Shown here in pieces: positions 27,526 through 35,683 of a DNA stretch of 64,000 bases (its first letter is position 1; every line of letters begins with the position of its first letter). The position numbers were made by a program, and so were the translations under genes. Below the pieces are notes generated by a model. That model was not told where the DNA came from and did no database searches. It saw nothing but the letters and a program-made list of their open reading frames with translations. The stretch covers positions 40,771 through 104,770 of the forward strand of contig NZ_JAWLCI010000008.1 of NCBI RefSeq assembly GCF_041687215.1, given 5' to 3'. This DNA comes from Mariniphaga sp041687215 (GTDB taxonomy: Bacteria > Bacteroidota > Bacteroidia > Bacteroidales > Prolixibacteraceae).

Positions 27526-28227
27526 TCATTCGTTAACAAGATTAACAATATGGCAGGCTACAACACCCGCTGTTTCGGTTCGCAACCGTGAGGTTCCAAG
27601 CGAAATTTCCCTGAATCCGTTTATTTTGGCCTCTTCAACTTCTTCCATACTAAAGTCTCCTTCAGGACCAATCAATATAATTACATTCTCTTCTTTTATA
27701 ATTTCGTTTTTTAGATGTGGTTTTCCTCCCTCGTAACAATGGGCAATAAAATTTTGCGACACCTCATTTTTATGTATGAAATCATTAAACGGAACCAATG
27801 GATTTAGTTTTGGCAGGAACGCTTTTAACGACTGCTTCATAGCCGAAACAAGAATTTTTTCCAGCCGGTCGGGTTTAATGTTTTTTCGTTCGCTGTGTTC
27901 ACACATTAAGGGGGTAATTTCATCAATGCCAATTTCGGTGGCTTTCTCCAGAAACCACTCAAACCGGTCGTTGTTTTTGGTGGGAGCAATGGCAATGTGA
28001 AGTTTAAATTGGCGTTTCCCAAATTCCTTATGAGATTCAAGAATAGAAAGCTTGCATTTTTTTGGATGGGGTTCAGTAATTTTGGCTGTATAAAAACCAC
28101 CGTTTCCATCCACAACATGTACTCTATCCCCAATCTTCAACCGAAGTACCCGAATGGCATGTTTAGATTCGGTTTCATCTAAAATAATTTCATTTCCTCC
28201 AATTTCCGGAATATAAAAAAGCTGCAT
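27526..28227 (-). CDS. rsmE: 16S rRNA (uracil-1498-N3)-methyltransferase RsmE
   Basis: SPOUT-class methyltransferase that uses S-adenosylmethionine to methylate U1498 of 16S rRNA. From the ATG at 28227 it has 233 residues. The N-terminal PUA-like part reads MQLFYIPEIGG..HAIRVLRLKIGDRVHVVDGNGG. The knot domain carries ATKNNDRFEWFLEKATEIGIDEITPLMCEHSER, then ILIGPEGDFSMEEVEEAKINGFREISLGTSRLRTETAGVVA. These are the signature SAM-site loops. A start at 28305 would place the promoter at 28250-28281 within the gene, so 28227 is preferred. No obvious operon partner; DUF4159 follows 66 bp downstream on the same strand. Confidence 0.95.
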   Translation of the reverse strand: MQLFYIPEIGGNEIILDETESKHAIRVLRLKIGDRVHVVDGNGGFYTAKITEPHPKKCKLSILESHKEFGKRQFKLHIAIAPTKNNDRFEWFLEKATEIGIDEITPLMCEHSERKNIKPDRLEKILVSAMKQSLKAFLPKLNPLVPFNDFIHKNEVSQNFIAHCYEGGKPHLKNEIIKEENVIILIGPEGDFSMEEVEEAKINGFREISLGTSRLRTETAGVVACHIVNLVNE

Positions 28228-28249
28228 AGCCTTTGATTTTTGAATTATA

Positions 28250-28281
28250 CAAATGTAGTTCTCCTTTGGCAAAATCACAAA
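28250..28281 (-). promoter_or_regulatory. Promoter for rsmE; fixes its start
   Basis: On the minus strand TTTG (28281-28278), 20 bp and TACATTTG (28257-28250) reproduce the Bacteroidota consensus TTTG-N19/20-TAnnTTTG. Transcription would begin near 28243, which allows only the downstream ATG at 28227. Confidence 0.75.
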
Positions 28282-28482
28282 AACACTTTTTTCTCGGTGT
28301 ATCAAAAAATATATTCATTTGTATTGTGTCGAAATAACACAAATTTGATATTGCATGCATTTTATTTTAATTTTTTGGGTAATAGAAATGTAAACTTTTG
28401 TATTTTTCAGGCGATTTTGTATTTACAACAATTTTCAAATATTAATAATCAAAAATTTAATTCAAACCAATAATATTTTAAA

Positions 28483-29424
28483 ATGGAAACAAAAAGAGAA
28501 TTTTTGAAAAAACTGGGAGTGCTTACTGTGGGAGGTTTTGTTGGAGGATCATTAAAAACAGCACATGCTGCAACAGTAAGGAGTAATCTGCTTCCATCAA
28601 AAAAAAGTATCGGATTACAGTTGTATTCTTTGGGAAGAGAACTCACTGAGGATGTACCAAACGGATTGAAAAAAGTGGCCCAAATTGGTTATGCAACGGC
28701 TGAAGCTGCCGGATACAGGGAAGGTAAACTTTACAATTATGAGATTGCTGAGTTCCTGAAAATTGCTGGTGATGCCGGATTGAAAATTACCGGCTCGCAC
28801 GTGAATCCTCCGGTTAGGAAATACACCAAAGAAAATGCCGGAGAAATTGCCGATTTCTGGAAAGCAACTGTTGACGACCATGCAAAGTTGGGAGTTATTT
28901 CTCTGGTTCAGCCCGGAATGCCCACCATTGAATCGCATGACGATGCTGCAATGGTTTGCGAAGTATTCAATAAGGCAGGCGAAATTGCCAAATCTGCCGG
29001 CATTAAATGGGGCTATCACAACCACAGTGGCGAGTTCAGGTGTGTAGTAAAGGAAGAGGACAAGGAAAAACAGACTAATCCGTGGATGCCGGTTGGCGAT
29101 GTGATTTATGATTTACTGCTTAATGGTACCGATCCGTCGTTGGTGTTCTTCGAAATGGATGTGTACTGGACTGTAATGGGGCAAAACGATCCGCTGGAAT
29201 ATTTTGAAAAATATGCTGGCCGGTTCCCAATTCTGCATATAAAAGACCGTTCAATTTTAGGTAAATCGGGAATGATGAATTTTGAAAATATTTTCAATAA
29301 AGCTTATGAAATTGGGCTGGATGAATTTTATGTGGAGTTGGAAAATATCCGCGAAAATATTACACAGTTTGAAGGAGTGAAACAGTGTTTCGACTACCTG
29401 AATAACGCTTCGTTTGTGAAGTAA
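28483..29424 (+). CDS. Sugar phosphate isomerase/epimerase-like TIM-barrel protein
   Basis: A 313-residue exported AP-endonuclease-2-type TIM barrel, commonly annotated as sugar phosphate isomerase/epimerase. The N-terminus resembles a Tat signal (KREFLKKLGVLTVGGFVGG..AHA), with KR in place of RR. The barrel strands include IGLQLYSLG, IGYATAEAAGY, GLKITGSHV, GIKWGYHNHSGEF (probable metal and substrate ligands), LVFFEMDVYWT, PILHIKD and EFYVELEN. The exact sugar substrate is unknown; many Bacteroidota relatives act in periplasmic processing of oxidised or keto sugars. It is followed by a terminator and then the convergent cellobiose phosphorylase gene. Confidence 0.87.
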   Translation: METKREFLKKLGVLTVGGFVGGSLKTAHAATVRSNLLPSKKSIGLQLYSLGRELTEDVPNGLKKVAQIGYATAEAAGYREGKLYNYEIAEFLKIAGDAGLKITGSHVNPPVRKYTKENAGEIADFWKATVDDHAKLGVISLVQPGMPTIESHDDAAMVCEVFNKAGEIAKSAGIKWGYHNHSGEFRCVVKEEDKEKQTNPWMPVGDVIYDLLLNGTDPSLVFFEMDVYWTVMGQNDPLEYFEKYAGRFPILHIKDRSILGKSGMMNFENIFNKAYEIGLDEFYVELENIRENITQFEGVKQCFDYLNNASFVK

Positions 29425-29445
29425 TTAATTTTACGAAATTTTATA

Positions 29446-29485
29446 TAAAGCTGTCCGGAACTTGATTTGGGACAGCTTTTTCTTT
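29446..29485 (+). terminator. Terminator after the TIM-barrel gene
   Basis: AAGCTGTCC (29448-29456) pairs with GGACAGCTT (29470-29478), then a T-rich run. The convergent gene ends 15 bp farther on. Confidence 0.85.
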
Positions 29486-29499
29486 TTCTTGCATGGACC

Positions 29500-31932
29500 T
29501 TAACCCAGCACTACCTTTACATTGCAAACTACTTTTTTCTGAACCGGAATTACATTACCTACAATCTTTTTTCCATCAATCCACAACTCTTTCAAGCCTT
29601 TTGAAACATGATTCGGATTGGTCACTTCAATGCGGTATTCGGTTCCCCTGAATTTTCGCTGAACGGAAAAACCATCCCATTCTTTTGGAATACAAGGATT
29701 TACAATCAGCCCATCGTATTCAGGCTTGATTCCGAGAATGTATTGTGAAACAGCAAAAAAATTCCAGGCTGCGGTACCGGTAAGCCATGAGTTTTTAGCT
29801 TCGCCGGGTTTCCATGCGTCTTTTCCGGCAATCATCTGCGCATAAACGTAAGGTTCGGTGCGGTGCAAATCGCTTATTTCTTCCAGATACGACGGACAAA
29901 TTTTACTGTAATATTCAAATGCACGATCGCCGTTTCCGGCAGTGGTTTCGCCAATCATAATCCACGGATTGTTGTGGCAGAAAATTCCGGCGTTTTCTTT
30001 ATACCCTTCAGGATAACTGGTAATTTCACCTTTGCTTAAGTCGTATTCGGTATAGGGCGGATTGTTCAGTACAATTCCATATTCGCAGTCGAGGTGTTTT
30101 TTTACCGAGTCGAGTGCCTGTTGCGGCCAGCCTCTTTCAACTCCAATTTCTGCCATGGTGCAAAATCCATTCGATTCAATGAAAATCCTGCCTTCTTCAT
30201 TTTCGTTACTTCCTATTTTTTTGCCGAAGAAATCATACGCACGCAAAAACCATTTGCCATCCCAGCCATACTTTGAAATTGCATTTTTCATTTTTTCCAC
30301 CTCAGCCAAAACTTTTTCCGCTTCATTTGCTTTGTCAAGATAGTTCAGCAGTTCTGCGTAATCATTTCCATATAAAACAAACATGCCGGCAATCATAACC
30401 GATTCAGCCACACCACCTTTTTTGTTTCCGGTGGTTTGATACGATTCATCAGGGTTTGTGGAAAAGCAGTTCAAATTCAGGCAATCGTTCCAGTCGGCCC
30501 GGCCAATGAGCGGCAATCCGTGCGGTCCCAGATTGTTTACCACATGCAAAAACGACCGGTTCAGGTGGTCGAGTAGAGATTGTGCTTTTGTTTCGTCGTT
30601 GTTGAATGGAACCATTTCTTCCAGAATGGGAAAATCGCCTGTTTCTTTTATGTACTGCGTTGTGGAAAGAATGAGCCACAGCGGATCGTCATTAAAATTT
30701 CCGCCAATTTCAGCATTTCCTTTTTTGGTCAGGGGCTGGTACTGATGCCAGGCGCCGCCATCTTCCAACTGGGTGGCCGCCAAATCGAGGATGCGTTCGC
30801 GGGCTTTTTCGGGAATCAGATGCACAAACCCGATTAAATCCTGGTTTGAATCGCGGAAACCCATTCCTCGTCCAATACCCGATTCGAAATAAGAAGCCGA
30901 CCGCGACATGTTGAAGGTGACCATGTTTTGATACTGGTTCCAGATATTTACCATGCGGTCGAGTCGTTCATCGTGGCTTTTTACCTGGTAATTGGAAAGC
31001 AATTCAGTCCAGTAATTTTTTAACTTTTTAAGTTCTGCTTCAACCTGCTCTGAATATCTGAATTTTTGAATTAACGCTTTTGCCTTCGCTTTATTGATGA
31101 CTTGTTTGGTTTCCCATTTTTCTTCTGTCTTATTTTCAACATACCCCAGCACAAAAATCAGTTCGGTTTCTTCGCCGGCATTCAATTCAATTTCGAACGA
31201 ATGCGATGCAATGGGCGACCAGCCGTGTACCACCGAGTTTTTGGATTTACCGTTTCGCACAACATCCGGATCGGCGTATGAATTGTACAATCCTACAAAA
31301 GATTTGCGGTCAGTATCAAACCCGTCCATTTTTCGATTTGCCGAATAGAAAGCATAATGGTTGCGGCGTTCGCGGTATTCAGTTTTATGATAAATGGCTG
31401 AGTCTTCCACCTCCACTTCACCAATGTTATAATTTCGTTGGAAATTGGTCATATCGTCCAGCGCATTCCAAAGGTTCCATTCCACAAACGAAAACAGTTT
31501 AAAACTTTTTTTTTCAGTACTCCGGTTTGTCAATTTCACCCGTTGGATTTCCACAGGAATATCAAGTGGCACGAAGTAAGTAACTTCAGCAGAAAGGTTG
31601 TTTTTTGTTCCTGCTATTTTTGTGTAGCCTAACCCATGACGACATTCATATTGATCGAGTTCCGTTTTTACTGGTTTCCAGCCAGGTGACCAAACAGTTC
31701 CGTTATCGTTGATGTAAAAATATTTCCCGTTATCGTCAATTGGAACATTATTGTAGCGAAACCGTGTAATCCGCCGGAAACGCGGGTCTTTAAAAAAGCT
31801 GTAACCACCACCGGTATTTGACACCAGACTAAAAAAATCATCATTTCCCAAATAATTTATCCAGGGCCAGGGTGTTTGAGGACGTGTAATTACGTACTCG
31901 CGGTTTTTGTCGTCGAAAAAGCCGAATCTCAT
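29500..31932 (-). CDS. Cellobiose phosphorylase-like GH94 enzyme
   Basis: Cytosolic GH94 enzyme of 810 residues, the usual length for cellobiose phosphorylase, which uses phosphate to split cellobiose into glucose 1-phosphate and glucose. The N-terminal sandwich begins MRFGFFDDKNREYVITRPQTPWPWINYLG and includes GGGYSFFKDPRFRRITRFRYNN. The barrel includes YFESGIGRGMGFRDSNQDLIGFVH, then GRADWNDCLNLNCFS, where D483 of WND is the probable general acid (D480 is adjacent), and NNPWIMIGETTAGNGDRAFEYY. The family match is strong but the disaccharide specificity is inferred from overall wording; laminaribiose or cellodextrin phosphorylases are relatives. Its promoter is one of the best matches in the window. 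Confidence 0.92.
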   Translation of the reverse strand: MRFGFFDDKNREYVITRPQTPWPWINYLGNDDFFSLVSNTGGGYSFFKDPRFRRITRFRYNNVPIDDNGKYFYINDNGTVWSPGWKPVKTELDQYECRHGLGYTKIAGTKNNLSAEVTYFVPLDIPVEIQRVKLTNRSTEKKSFKLFSFVEWNLWNALDDMTNFQRNYNIGEVEVEDSAIYHKTEYRERRNHYAFYSANRKMDGFDTDRKSFVGLYNSYADPDVVRNGKSKNSVVHGWSPIASHSFEIELNAGEETELIFVLGYVENKTEEKWETKQVINKAKAKALIQKFRYSEQVEAELKKLKNYWTELLSNYQVKSHDERLDRMVNIWNQYQNMVTFNMSRSASYFESGIGRGMGFRDSNQDLIGFVHLIPEKARERILDLAATQLEDGGAWHQYQPLTKKGNAEIGGNFNDDPLWLILSTTQYIKETGDFPILEEMVPFNNDETKAQSLLDHLNRSFLHVVNNLGPHGLPLIGRADWNDCLNLNCFSTNPDESYQTTGNKKGGVAESVMIAGMFVLYGNDYAELLNYLDKANEAEKVLAEVEKMKNAISKYGWDGKWFLRAYDFFGKKIGSNENEEGRIFIESNGFCTMAEIGVERGWPQQALDSVKKHLDCEYGIVLNNPPYTEYDLSKGEITSYPEGYKENAGIFCHNNPWIMIGETTAGNGDRAFEYYSKICPSYLEEISDLHRTEPYVYAQMIAGKDAWKPGEAKNSWLTGTAAWNFFAVSQYILGIKPEYDGLIVNPCIPKEWDGFSVQRKFRGTEYRIEVTNPNHVSKGLKELWIDGKKIVGNVIPVQKKVVCNVKVVLG

Positions 31933-31937
31933 TAAAA

Positions 31938-31970
31938 TTACATTTGTTTAGTTTCTTTTAGCAAATGTAA
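31938..31970. promoter_or_regulatory. Inverted repeat covering the GH94 -7 box and leader
   Basis: TTACATTTG (31938-31946) and CAAATGTAA (31962-31970) are a perfect 9-bp inverted repeat with a 15-bp spacer. One arm is the -7 element and the other ends 5 bp before the start codon, so it could be an operator or a leader hairpin. Confidence 0.5.
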
Positions 31971-31992
31971 TTCTTATTGTTACTTAAACAAA
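31962..31992 (-). promoter_or_regulatory. Promoter for the GH94 gene, full consensus
   Basis: On the minus strand TTTG (31992-31989), exactly 19 bp and TACATTTG (31969-31962). This matches the Bacteroidota consensus fully. Transcription should start near 31955, giving a leader of about 23 bases. Confidence 0.8.
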
Positions 31993-32036
31993 ATGAAAAA
32001 TGAAAAATTCAGTAAAAAATTCAAATAAAATTTTGA

Positions 32037-32903
32037 TTAGTGCTGGTGAAATCCATCAGAAACAAACCGGAGCACTTCAGGCAACGATTCGCGCCAGTAG
32101 GTCCAGTTATGTGCGCCGTCGCGAACACGGTATTCATGCGGTATGTTTCGTTTTTTCAGCGCAATGTGTACCAGCGCATTGCCTTCAAATAAAAAATCAT
32201 CGTCGCCACAATCAATAAACCAGCGAACCGCTTTTAAATCCTCTTCGGGCAGGTTATTAACCATTTCGGTTACACTGTATTTTTTGTACCATTCATTCAT
32301 TTTAGCTTCCGAAGCATCTTGCATTCCGCGGCGTTGCGTGTAATTTTTCATCTCATCGCGGTTCAGCGGCCCGGTTGAAGCGCTGAGCGGACAGGCAGCC
32401 GAAAACAAATCGGGGCGGTGCAAAGCAAAATAAAAAGTTCCGCCTCCACCCATGGAAAGACCGGCAACAGCCCGGTAGCGTTTTTCTGTTCTTATTCGAT
32501 ATTTGCCTTCGATGAACGGAATAAATTCTTCAAAAAAGAAATCCTCGTAACGCCAGTTTCCGCTTACATCGTTGGTGTAACCCCGCTGGCCTGTGTTGGC
32601 GTCGGGCATAACGATAATCATTGCTGTGGAAGTGCCATTCTTTATGGCTTTGTCAGTAATGTGCAGCACTTCGCCAAACTGAACCCAGCCGCTTTGGTCG
32701 TCGCCACTGCCATGCAGTAAATAAAGCACCGGATAGCTGCGTTCAGATGTTTCATAATCAGGTGGAAGATAAATGGCATATTTCCGTTCCATGTTTAAAA
32801 TTTCACTTTTCAAGGAAAGATTGTCGAAAACTTTACCGGTTTGGGCAACCGCATTTAAAAAACAAAATGAAAAAAGAAATACTGTACTGACAAGTTTATT
32901 CAT
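32037..32903 (-). CDS. Secreted alpha/beta-hydrolase esterase (Fes/CE1-like)
   Basis: An exported esterase of 288 residues with a Sec signal (residues 1-21, ending NAVAQ). The alpha/beta-hydrolase core reads YAIYLPPDYETSERSYPVLYLLHGSGDD, MIIVMPDANTGQRGYTND, the nucleophile elbow AVAGLSMGGGG with Ser 150, an aspartate region FIDCGDDDFL and the catalytic histidine in DGAHNWTYWRESLP. This is the feruloyl/acetylxylan-type and enterochelin-esterase-like group. Its position beside cellobiose phosphorylase suggests plant polysaccharide ester removal, but the substrate is not proven. A TTG at 32912 would add three residues; the ATG at 32903 is preferred. Confidence 0.9.
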   Translation of the reverse strand: MNKLVSTVFLFSFCFLNAVAQTGKVFDNLSLKSEILNMERKYAIYLPPDYETSERSYPVLYLLHGSGDDQSGWVQFGEVLHITDKAIKNGTSTAMIIVMPDANTGQRGYTNDVSGNWRYEDFFFEEFIPFIEGKYRIRTEKRYRAVAGLSMGGGGTFYFALHRPDLFSAACPLSASTGPLNRDEMKNYTQRRGMQDASEAKMNEWYKKYSVTEMVNNLPEEDLKAVRWFIDCGDDDFLFEGNALVHIALKKRNIPHEYRVRDGAHNWTYWRESLPEVLRFVSDGFHQH

Positions 32904-33004
32904 TTGACTCAATTTTTGTGGATTTCAGGCTCTAAAAATAGCGATAAAATGGATTTCAGGGAAAGAATATTTCGTTAATTGAAGGAAGAATTTGAGTTTT
33001 GATA

Positions 33005-33038
33005 TAAAAAAAGGTCCTGCAATTTGCAAGACCTTTTC
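33005..33038 (-). terminator. Terminator after the peroxiredoxin gene
   Basis: On the minus strand GAAAAGGTC pairs with GACCTTTTT around a loop that itself contains TTGCAAATTGCA. Seven T residues follow. It separates the peroxiredoxin from the esterase gene downstream. Confidence 0.8.
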
Positions 33039-33055
33039 TGAATTTTGAAAGCTGG

Positions 33056-33703
33056 TTATAAACTTTTTTTAGCCAGATAAAAGTCAACCATTTCGTAATC
33101 ACTTTTTTCGCGTTCTTCCATATCCTGAACGGTTTTTGGCGGAGGAACAATTACTTTATCGCCCGGCTGCCAGTCGAGTGGCATGGCAACTTTGTATTTA
33201 TCAGAAGTTTGCAGTGCTTTTAAAACCCTGATGATTTCATCCATGTTTCTTCCTACGTTCAGCGGATAGTACATAATTAACCTGATTTTTCCTTCAGGAT
33301 CGATAAAAAATACAGCTCTTACAGCGGCAGTTTCGCTTTCGTTGGGCTGCAGCATTCCGTAAAGTTTCGACACCTTCATTGAAATGTCTTCAACAATCGG
33401 GAAATCGAACAACACACCGGTGTTCTTCTTTACGTTATTTACCCAGGCAACGTGCGAGTGGATACTGTCGATACTTAAACCCATAAGCTTGGTGTTCAGT
33501 TCTCTGAACTCATTGTGACGAACGGCAAAACCACTCATTTCGGTGGTACAAACCGGAGTAAAATCGGCAGGGTGCGAAAAAAACACAACCCAACTTCCTT
33601 TGTTGAAATCCGAAAACTGGATTGGACCGTAAGTGGTATTCGCTTTAAAATCGGGAGCTTTGTCGCCAATACGTGGCATAGAAACTACTTTTTCTTCTTC
33701 CAT
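33056..33703 (-). CDS. Peroxiredoxin, 1-Cys (Prx6-like)
   Basis: Cytosolic thiol peroxidase of 215 residues that reduces hydrogen peroxide and organic peroxides. The active-site motif is HPADFTPVCTTE with peroxidatic C52; no other cysteine exists in the protein, so it is a 1-Cys enzyme of the Prx6 type and needs an external thiol. The Prx6-type C-terminal arm (PLNVGRNMDEIIRVLKALQTSDKYKVAMPLDWQPGDKVIVPPP) is complete. The gene is monocistronic with its own terminator. Thioredoxin genes 4-5 kb away are possible reductants, which is inference. Confidence 0.95.
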   Translation of the reverse strand: MEEEKVVSMPRIGDKAPDFKANTTYGPIQFSDFNKGSWVVFFSHPADFTPVCTTEMSGFAVRHNEFRELNTKLMGLSIDSIHSHVAWVNNVKKNTGVLFDFPIVEDISMKVSKLYGMLQPNESETAAVRAVFFIDPEGKIRLIMYYPLNVGRNMDEIIRVLKALQTSDKYKVAMPLDWQPGDKVIVPPPKTVQDMEEREKSDYEMVDFYLAKKSL

Positions 33704-33825
33704 AATTTTTTATTTTATTTTGTTAATGAATAATAGTTTTTGTTAAAGATAAACTATTTTAATGAAAATAAGTTCAATATAAATGTTAAGTAATTTTAAA
33801 TAGAACAGAAATACAACAGGAATGT

Positions 33826-34650
33826 TTAGTTCTTACCTGCCTTTTTGAAAGGCCATAAAGTGCTAAAGTAAATCAGAATCAACGATACCCCGATTACCAA
33901 TCCGCTTAGCATGAGTTTTTCCTCTTTTCCAATCAAATAAATAGCATGATTACTTATTTGTTCCCAATAAGTTATAGTTAATAAAACGATGAGATTATTA
34001 AGTGAATGCCCCAGTATGGCTAAAAGAATACTATTGGTCCGAATCATAATCCAGCCAAGGAGCACTCCCAAAACAAACGTTGCAGGCATTTGCCATGGAT
34101 TTAAATGAAACAATGAAAACAACAGGGCTGAAACCAAAACCGCTTTCACTGCATTATAATTTTTTCGCAACCCGTGCAAAATCAGCCCCCGAAAAATTAA
34201 TTCCTCAATAACCGGAGCAATTACAGCCACTTTGAAAAAAGCTCCCCACCAACCATAATCGCTTTCAAAAACTTTACTGAAAAGTTCCCAAAACCAGGGT
34301 GGGGCAGGCACAACTTTTTCTACGGCAATGTTTACTGGTTCCAATAAATTATGTGCACTCCAGAAAAATGTAATGATTGGAATAAGTATGAGTGGGTTGA
34401 ACATTTTTAAAGGAAAAACCTCAGGAAAAGGTGCTTTCGTTTTTTTGAACCCGTAAAGTAAAATAAATAGCGTGGAGCCGGTATTTAAGATAATTTTTTT
34501 AATTGGATTATACAGGTAATCAGTTCCTTTATAATAATCAATTAAGGCCAATGGAAAATCAACTACTGTTTGAATAAACAAGTACAAAATCAGCAGGTGA
34601 ACGGCCTGAAGGATTGTCGGGTAATATGTTTGCCTGAATTGTTGCATCAT
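33826..34650 (-). CDS. CPBP family intramembrane metalloprotease-like protein
   Basis: An inner-membrane protein of 274 residues with about eight hydrophobic segments. The CPBP (CAAX protease and bacteriocin-processing) signature is present: motif 1 APVIEELIFRGLILHGL with EExxxR, motif 2 SLFHLNPWQMP with the conserved histidine, and motif 3 LGHSLNNLIV. These residues form the intramembrane metal site of type II CAAX prenyl proteases. Substrate in bacteria is unknown. It lies 45 bp after the GtrA-like gene on the same strand and could belong to the crp-arfB-gtrA transcript. Confidence 0.9.
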   Translation of the reverse strand: MMQQFRQTYYPTILQAVHLLILYLFIQTVVDFPLALIDYYKGTDYLYNPIKKIILNTGSTLFILLYGFKKTKAPFPEVFPLKMFNPLILIPIITFFWSAHNLLEPVNIAVEKVVPAPPWFWELFSKVFESDYGWWGAFFKVAVIAPVIEELIFRGLILHGLRKNYNAVKAVLVSALLFSLFHLNPWQMPATFVLGVLLGWIMIRTNSILLAILGHSLNNLIVLLTITYWEQISNHAIYLIGKEEKLMLSGLVIGVSLILIYFSTLWPFKKAGKN

Positions 34651-34694
34651 TCAAAATTCAAGACAATATAAACATTTTTTTGTTTACCGCTGAA

Positions 34695-35204
34695 TTAAAT
34701 TATTCGTGGAACTGAGGCTGTTTTAAATGAAAAATAGCGTTGAGACAAGTAGCTGAATGCAACTACAATTATGGTAGTGAGGCCTTTGGACAAAGTTGCA
34801 TACAAACCCACATATTCAACAAAAAACTTCAGAAAAATATAATTGAGTAAAATCGCGACTGTAACAGTTATTCCGTAACGAAAAAGCTGAATTCTTCCGC
34901 GTAATTCTGAGGCTGTGAAAGTAACGTATTTTGCCAAAATAAATCCTGTGGTAAAGGTGATGGGAAAAACAAGTAAAAATGCAGCTATATGCGGACTGAT
35001 GGCTACAAAACCCAGGTCAAGAATTTGACGATCAAGAATATATCTGTAGAAAACAAAATAGAGAAAAATGTCGAATGCCGTATTGGCTCCACCCGTAACA
35101 CCATACCTGAAAATTTCGGAGGGGATAAACCTCAGGCAGGGAAAATGAAAAAAATCTATCATCCGGATAATCAGGATCCGGCAAACATGTAAAATATTCC
35201 GCAT
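34695..35204 (-). CDS. GtrA-like membrane protein
   Basis: A small membrane protein of about 169 residues with four hydrophobic segments: FRYGVTGGANTAFDIFLYFVFYRYIL, FVAISPHIAAFLLVFPITFTTGFILAKYVTF, FRYGITVTVAILLNYIFLKFFVEYVGLY and GLTTIIVVAFSYLSQRYFSF. This pattern is the GtrA/DPMS-domain family, thought to help flip lipid-linked sugars for wall or surface polysaccharide glycosylation. The start is uncertain: TTG at 35261 (188 residues), ATG at 35204 and ATG at 35162 are all possible. It directly follows arfB. Confidence 0.82.
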   Translation of the reverse strand: MRNILHVCRILIIRMIDFFHFPCLRFIPSEIFRYGVTGGANTAFDIFLYFVFYRYILDRQILDLGFVAISPHIAAFLLVFPITFTTGFILAKYVTFTASELRGRIQLFRYGITVTVAILLNYIFLKFFVEYVGLYATLSKGLTTIIVVAFSYLSQRYFSFKTASVPRII

Positions 35205-35263
35205 AAACTGAAAAAATCCCTGTTCATGGGCAAAGAAACAATTTTCAACCGAATTATCCAATT

Positions 35264-35680
35264 TTAAGTTTCGGGCGGTTTTCTCAACTGTTTCTTTTGT
35301 CCCAGTTTCTTTTTGTTCTCAATCCGCTTTAATTTTGATGCTGCAGTGGGTTGTGTTTTCTTTCTTTTCCTCGGTTTTGTCAGCGACTTTTCAACGAGTT
35401 CAAAAAATTTCCGGGTAGCCTTTTCCTTATTTTTCCATTGTGTTCGTTCAACGCTTGATGTTACCAGCAGTTCATTTTCGTTATTAATCCGGTTTTTAAG
35501 TTTCAAAAGAATGAGTTGCTTTTGCAATTCATCCAACACTGCCGATTCCTGAACCGGAAAACGCAGTTCAATTTTTGTATTGACTTTGTTCACGTTTTGA
35601 CCACCGGGCCCGCCGCTGCGGCTTGCCGAAAACTGAACCTCTGCCAGCAATTGTTCTTTTATGGAATCAGAAAGTACCAT
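35264..35680 (-). CDS. arfB: Alternative ribosome-rescue factor ArfB (peptidyl-tRNA hydrolase)
   Basis: A 138-residue release-factor-like protein that frees ribosomes stalled without a stop codon by hydrolysing peptidyl-tRNA. The GGQ catalytic motif is at 26-28 in SRSGGPGGQNVNKVNTKIELRF. The C-terminus is a lysine/arginine-rich tail (PRKRKKTQPTAASKLKRIENKKKLGQKKQLRKP) that enters the empty mRNA channel, which distinguishes ArfB from true release factors. The ATG at 35680 is separated from the upstream regulator's stop by only 3 bp, so the two are co-transcribed. Confidence 0.95.
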   Translation of the reverse strand: MVLSDSIKEQLLAEVQFSASRSGGPGGQNVNKVNTKIELRFPVQESAVLDELQKQLILLKLKNRINNENELLVTSSVERTQWKNKEKATRKFFELVEKSLTKPRKRKKTQPTAASKLKRIENKKKLGQKKQLRKPPET

Positions 35681-35683
35681 CAA

